In this document: piece after piece, positions 61,672 to 64,000 of the stretch
How positions within the stretch are numbered: the stretch's first letter is position 1
Layout of the letters: every line of letters starts with the position of its first letter
The notes under the pieces: model-generated
The model's input: the letters and a program-made list of their open reading frames with translations, nothing else
Told to the model about the DNA's origin: nothing
Databases searched by the model: none
Assembly: GCF_026711005.1 (NCBI RefSeq)
Contig: NZ_JAPPVJ010000004.1
Coordinates: forward strand, 1-64,000
DNA length: 64,000 nucleotides
DNA from: Sphingobacterium sp. UT-1RO-CII-1
Lineage (GTDB): Bacteria > Bacteroidota > Bacteroidia > Sphingobacteriales > Sphingobacteriaceae
Direction of reading: 5' to 3'
Translations under genes and position numbers: made by a program

Positions 61672-63261
61672 ATGAAAAACTTATATATATGCTCTGCACT
61701 AGGATTGCTACTTGCATTTTCCTCTTGCCAAAAACTAGATCAGTTTCCCCTGGATGCAACGACAGAAAACAACTTCTGGAATACAGAAGATGAGACTTTA
61801 TATGCAGTTACTGGGTTGTATAATGGGTGGGAAAACGGTAGCCAAATATTTTACATGGATTGCGTATCTGACAATTCACGTAGTGATTTTCCATGGGAGA
61901 ATTTTCAAGCTCTTGGGAATGGAACAGCTACACCCACTGATGCCGGAAATGCTAAAGATAGGTATACATATGAGCACATCAGACGTGCGAATTGGATTCT
62001 TGAAAATATAGGAAAAGCACCTATTGAAGAAAGTTTGCGAGAACGTTTAATGGGAGAAGTACGTACTATACGAGCCTATCGCTATTTAGATATGGCTATA
62101 CTATTTGGTGATGTGCCGATCATTACCGAAACAACAACTCCAGAAGAGTCATTTATAAAGGCAAGTAAGCGCAGTGAGGTGTTTAAGTTTGTTGAGGATG
62201 AGTTGCGTGCTGCTGCGGATCTATTGCCTGAGGTATACGGTAATGCTGACAAAGGACGTATGTCTAAAGGTGCCGCTTTAGGCTTTTTAGCTCGTGCGTA
62301 TGCGTTTCAAAACAAGCATGAAGAGGTTAAGAAAACCACAGACGAAATAATTGCTTTGGGCCAATACAGTCTGTTTAATGATTATGCTGAGCTTTTTGAA
62401 GAAGCTAATGAAAACAATGGGGAAGTGATTGCGGATATTCAATATATTGCTAAATCGCAGGGCTACACAAGTTTAGGAATTATGTTGCCTGTGACATTAG
62501 GGGGGTGGAGTTCTATTGTGCCTACTCAAAGTTTAGTAGATGCCTACGAAACCATTGAAGGCTATACCATTACGGAAAGCGGTAGTAATCATAATCCTGC
62601 CCAACCGCATCATAACCGTGACCCACGTCTAGCTGCAACAATTGTATACCCAGGGGCACTTTATGCGGGGGCTTACTTCGATTCTATCAATGAAAACTCT
62701 AAGGCTCACCCGCAGGGTTCGGATAATAGTTCGAGTACAAGTTATAACTATAAAAAATATATACAGGATCCTAAAAGGTATGGCGACATATGGGATGTAG
62801 GTACAAATATTATTGTGATGCGTTATGCGGAAGTACTTCTATTAAATGCGGAAGCACGGATAGAGCTTAACCAGATTGATAATGAAGTGTATAAAAACAT
62901 CGATCTTGTTCGCCAGAGAGTGAATATGCCAAAGGTTAATCAGGCAGTCTATAGTTCTCAAAATAAATTGCGTGATTTGGTACGCCGGGAGTTACGTGTA
63001 GAACTAGCTGGTGAAGGTCGTCGACATTTTGATATTATACGCTGGGGCATTGCTAAGGATGTAATGAATGGTCCTGTTTATGGTGGCCTATCAAAAGGAA
63101 CTGTAGATACAGAAACAGGAAAAGTAACCTATTCATCTTTGACTGACCGTTTCTTTATAGAAAACAGAGTATTTGAGGAAGGTAAAAATGAATTATGGCC
63201 TATTCCGCAATCCGTTATAGATAATAGTAAAAATACACTACATCAGAATAGTGGTTATTAA
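61672..63261 (+). CDS. SusD/RagB-type nutrient-binding lipoprotein
   Basis: A 529-residue outer-membrane surface lipoprotein that pairs with the SusC transporter 11 bases upstream. The lipobox is FSSC near 16-19. The TPR-rich SusD fold shows RANWILENIG, RTIRAYRYLDMAILFGDVP (about 130-148), and the C-terminal RRELRVELAGEGRRHFDIIRWG. It captures the substrate and closes over the barrel. The specificity is unknown. Confidence 0.95.
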   Translation: MKNLYICSALGLLLAFSSCQKLDQFPLDATTENNFWNTEDETLYAVTGLYNGWENGSQIFYMDCVSDNSRSDFPWENFQALGNGTATPTDAGNAKDRYTYEHIRRANWILENIGKAPIEESLRERLMGEVRTIRAYRYLDMAILFGDVPIITETTTPEESFIKASKRSEVFKFVEDELRAAADLLPEVYGNADKGRMSKGAALGFLARAYAFQNKHEEVKKTTDEIIALGQYSLFNDYAELFEEANENNGEVIADIQYIAKSQGYTSLGIMLPVTLGGWSSIVPTQSLVDAYETIEGYTITESGSNHNPAQPHHNRDPRLAATIVYPGALYAGAYFDSINENSKAHPQGSDNSSSTSYNYKKYIQDPKRYGDIWDVGTNIIVMRYAEVLLLNAEARIELNQIDNEVYKNIDLVRQRVNMPKVNQAVYSSQNKLRDLVRRELRVELAGEGRRHFDIIRWGIAKDVMNGPVYGGLSKGTVDTETGKVTYSSLTDRFFIENRVFEEGKNELWPIPQSVIDNSKNTLHQNSGY

Positions 63262-63299
63262 ATAAAGTTATTCCGATAATAGCTTTTATATCCTATTGG

Positions 63300-63336
63300 A
63301 ACGCAGCAACATATTTTGTTTGCTGCGTTTTTATTT
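63300..63336 (+). terminator. susCD operon terminator
   Basis: A 10-bp perfect stem AACGCAGCAA (63300-63309) and TTGCTGCGTT (63320-63329), 10-base loop, then TTTATTT. It follows the susD-like stop codon by about 38 bases. Confidence 0.88.
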
Positions 63337-63542
63337 GGCTAATTATAATCAATAGCCAGCATTCTTTACGATTTTACTACTTTACTTTCGAGGTTTATGT
63401 GATGCTTTTAAATTATAAATTGCGCCTCATCCTTTGAACGTTGTGTTTTTATAGCTTTTTATCTTCTTCGTCTCCCGAATAGACACTAATTACGGTCAGC
63501 GATATTTAGCATTCCAAGAATATTATTTAAAAGTAGCAGCTT

Positions 63543-64000
63543 CTATCTGAAGAAATAGTCTTTTTCCGGTATCTTCGAAAAGCTATTAACTCCGAGGTCT
63601 ATAGCTATAGCTCGTCCATCAATATGCGGACTGACGGTTTCTTTCTCTTGAAGATAGGCGCTAATTGCTTCATGTAAGGTATAATCTTTGATTTTAACAT
63701 TTTTTGCATTGCGTAGTCTACATAAAATATGTTCCGGTTCGCCTGTCCGATTGCAGGCAGCCATACGGTAGTTTTTACTTATATCTAGATCTGTCCCTTG
63801 TATTTTTAATTCCACAATTCTGTTTCCCATTGTTTTTGAGCTGTCAAACTTGAGTGTTAAGCCAGAGAAACGTACTAACCATCCCCCAAACCGTTCGGTA
63901 GGGTTTGCGGCAAAAACGTTATTAATTTCTTTTTCTAACCAATCTTTTATTTGTTGCCCTGTAACCTCACCAATTTTCATGTATTCGTCTGTTGGTAACA
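63543..64000 (-). CDS. 5'-nucleotidase/UshA-type C-terminal domain protein (partial)
   Basis: The coding sequence runs off the window: the frame stays open past the Met at 63980 (LPTDEYM...), so that Met is internal. The visible residues form the C-terminal 5'-nucleotidase domain, with the entry EVTGQQIKDWLEKE, the conserved GGWLVRFSGLTLKFD-like stretch and the tail after YRMAACN. Family members hydrolyse nucleotides or cyclic phosphodiesters in the periplasm, or thiosulfate conjugates (SoxB). The metallophosphatase part lies outside the window. Confidence 0.8.
   Translation of the reverse strand, partial: LPTDEYMKIGEVTGQQIKDWLEKEINNVFAANPTERFGGWLVRFSGLTLKFDSSKTMGNRIVELKIQGTDLDISKNYRMAACNRTGEPEHILCRLRNAKNVKIKDYTLHEAISAYLQEKETVSPHIDGRAIAIDLGVNSFSKIPEKDYFFR

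Noticed and set aside
1..64000. CRISPR arrays, insertion sequences, prophage or integrase genes
   Set aside because: No regularly spaced repeats, transposase, integrase or terminal inverted repeat sets were seen.

Overview
The window is an AT-rich chromosomal segment of a Bacteroidota bacterium, most likely family Sphingobacteriaceae (Sphingobacterium/Pedobacter/Olivibacter type). The basis is the gene content: SusC/SusD pairs under FecI/FecR-type control, gliding-family GldA and GldFG proteins, DUF1080 and DUF3943 proteins, and promoters of the TTTG-N19-TAnnTTTG type used by the Bacteroidota housekeeping sigma factor. The family-level placement is inference. No phage, insertion sequence or CRISPR array was found.

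Layout. 1-340: the 3' end of a 23S rRNA gene, a 5S rRNA gene and its terminator. 800-6840: a secreted S10 serine peptidase, a large TPR protein with an embedded HExxH metallopeptidase site, and a PutP-type sodium symporter. 6870-9100: a nitric-oxide stress cluster (flavohemoglobin, Fe-S type Rrf2 regulator, cupin) with a shared palindromic operator before both transcription units. 9190-15290: DinB-like protein, sucD, TrmH/SpoU methyltransferase, rpsT, an AraC regulator with a DUF1080 lipoprotein, and an acetyl-CoA hydrolase/CoA-transferase. 15290-21900: a fused GldF-GldG protein, an outer-membrane barrel protein, GldA, a lipoprotein glycerophosphodiesterase, aroK and a DoxX/MauE-like membrane protein.

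22590-32720: a HipA-like kinase with DUF3037 partner, the cysteine pathway pair cysE-cysM, a two-component system followed by mgtC-mgtA with three tandem 11-bp repeats in front, and a stand-alone MutS-type ATPase. 32770-43400: SMP-30 lipoprotein, an internally duplicated lipocalin-like secreted protein, a DUF3943 protein, a GNAT, trigger factor, tRNA-Leu(UAG), a membrane protein/HTH/CreD operon with two identical palindromic sites, and a secreted S9 peptidase.

43560-64000 is more accessory in character: GrpB and four GNAT acetyltransferases around an AraC regulator, a DUF2938 membrane protein, then a PchR-like AraC regulator divergent from a Fur-DNA-binding-domain-only protein and a complete YclNOPQ-type siderophore ABC importer, a two-gene chromate transporter, a ClbS/DfsB-type protein, and an ECF sigma/anti-sigma/SusC/SusD locus. 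The window ends inside a 5'-nucleotidase-type gene.

The best leads for undescribed biology are regulatory and modular: (i) the shared Rrf2 operator, (ii) the ACTTTG-N5-CAAAGT operators around an HTH_34 regulator, (iii) the three-repeat box before mgtC, (iv) the symmetric back-to-back -7 elements between trmH-like and rpsT, (v) the TPR-gluzincin protein, (vi) the HipA-like/DUF3037 module, and (vii) the Fur-domain-only protein attached to the siderophore importer. All functions are read from sequence by eye; no database search or folding program was run.
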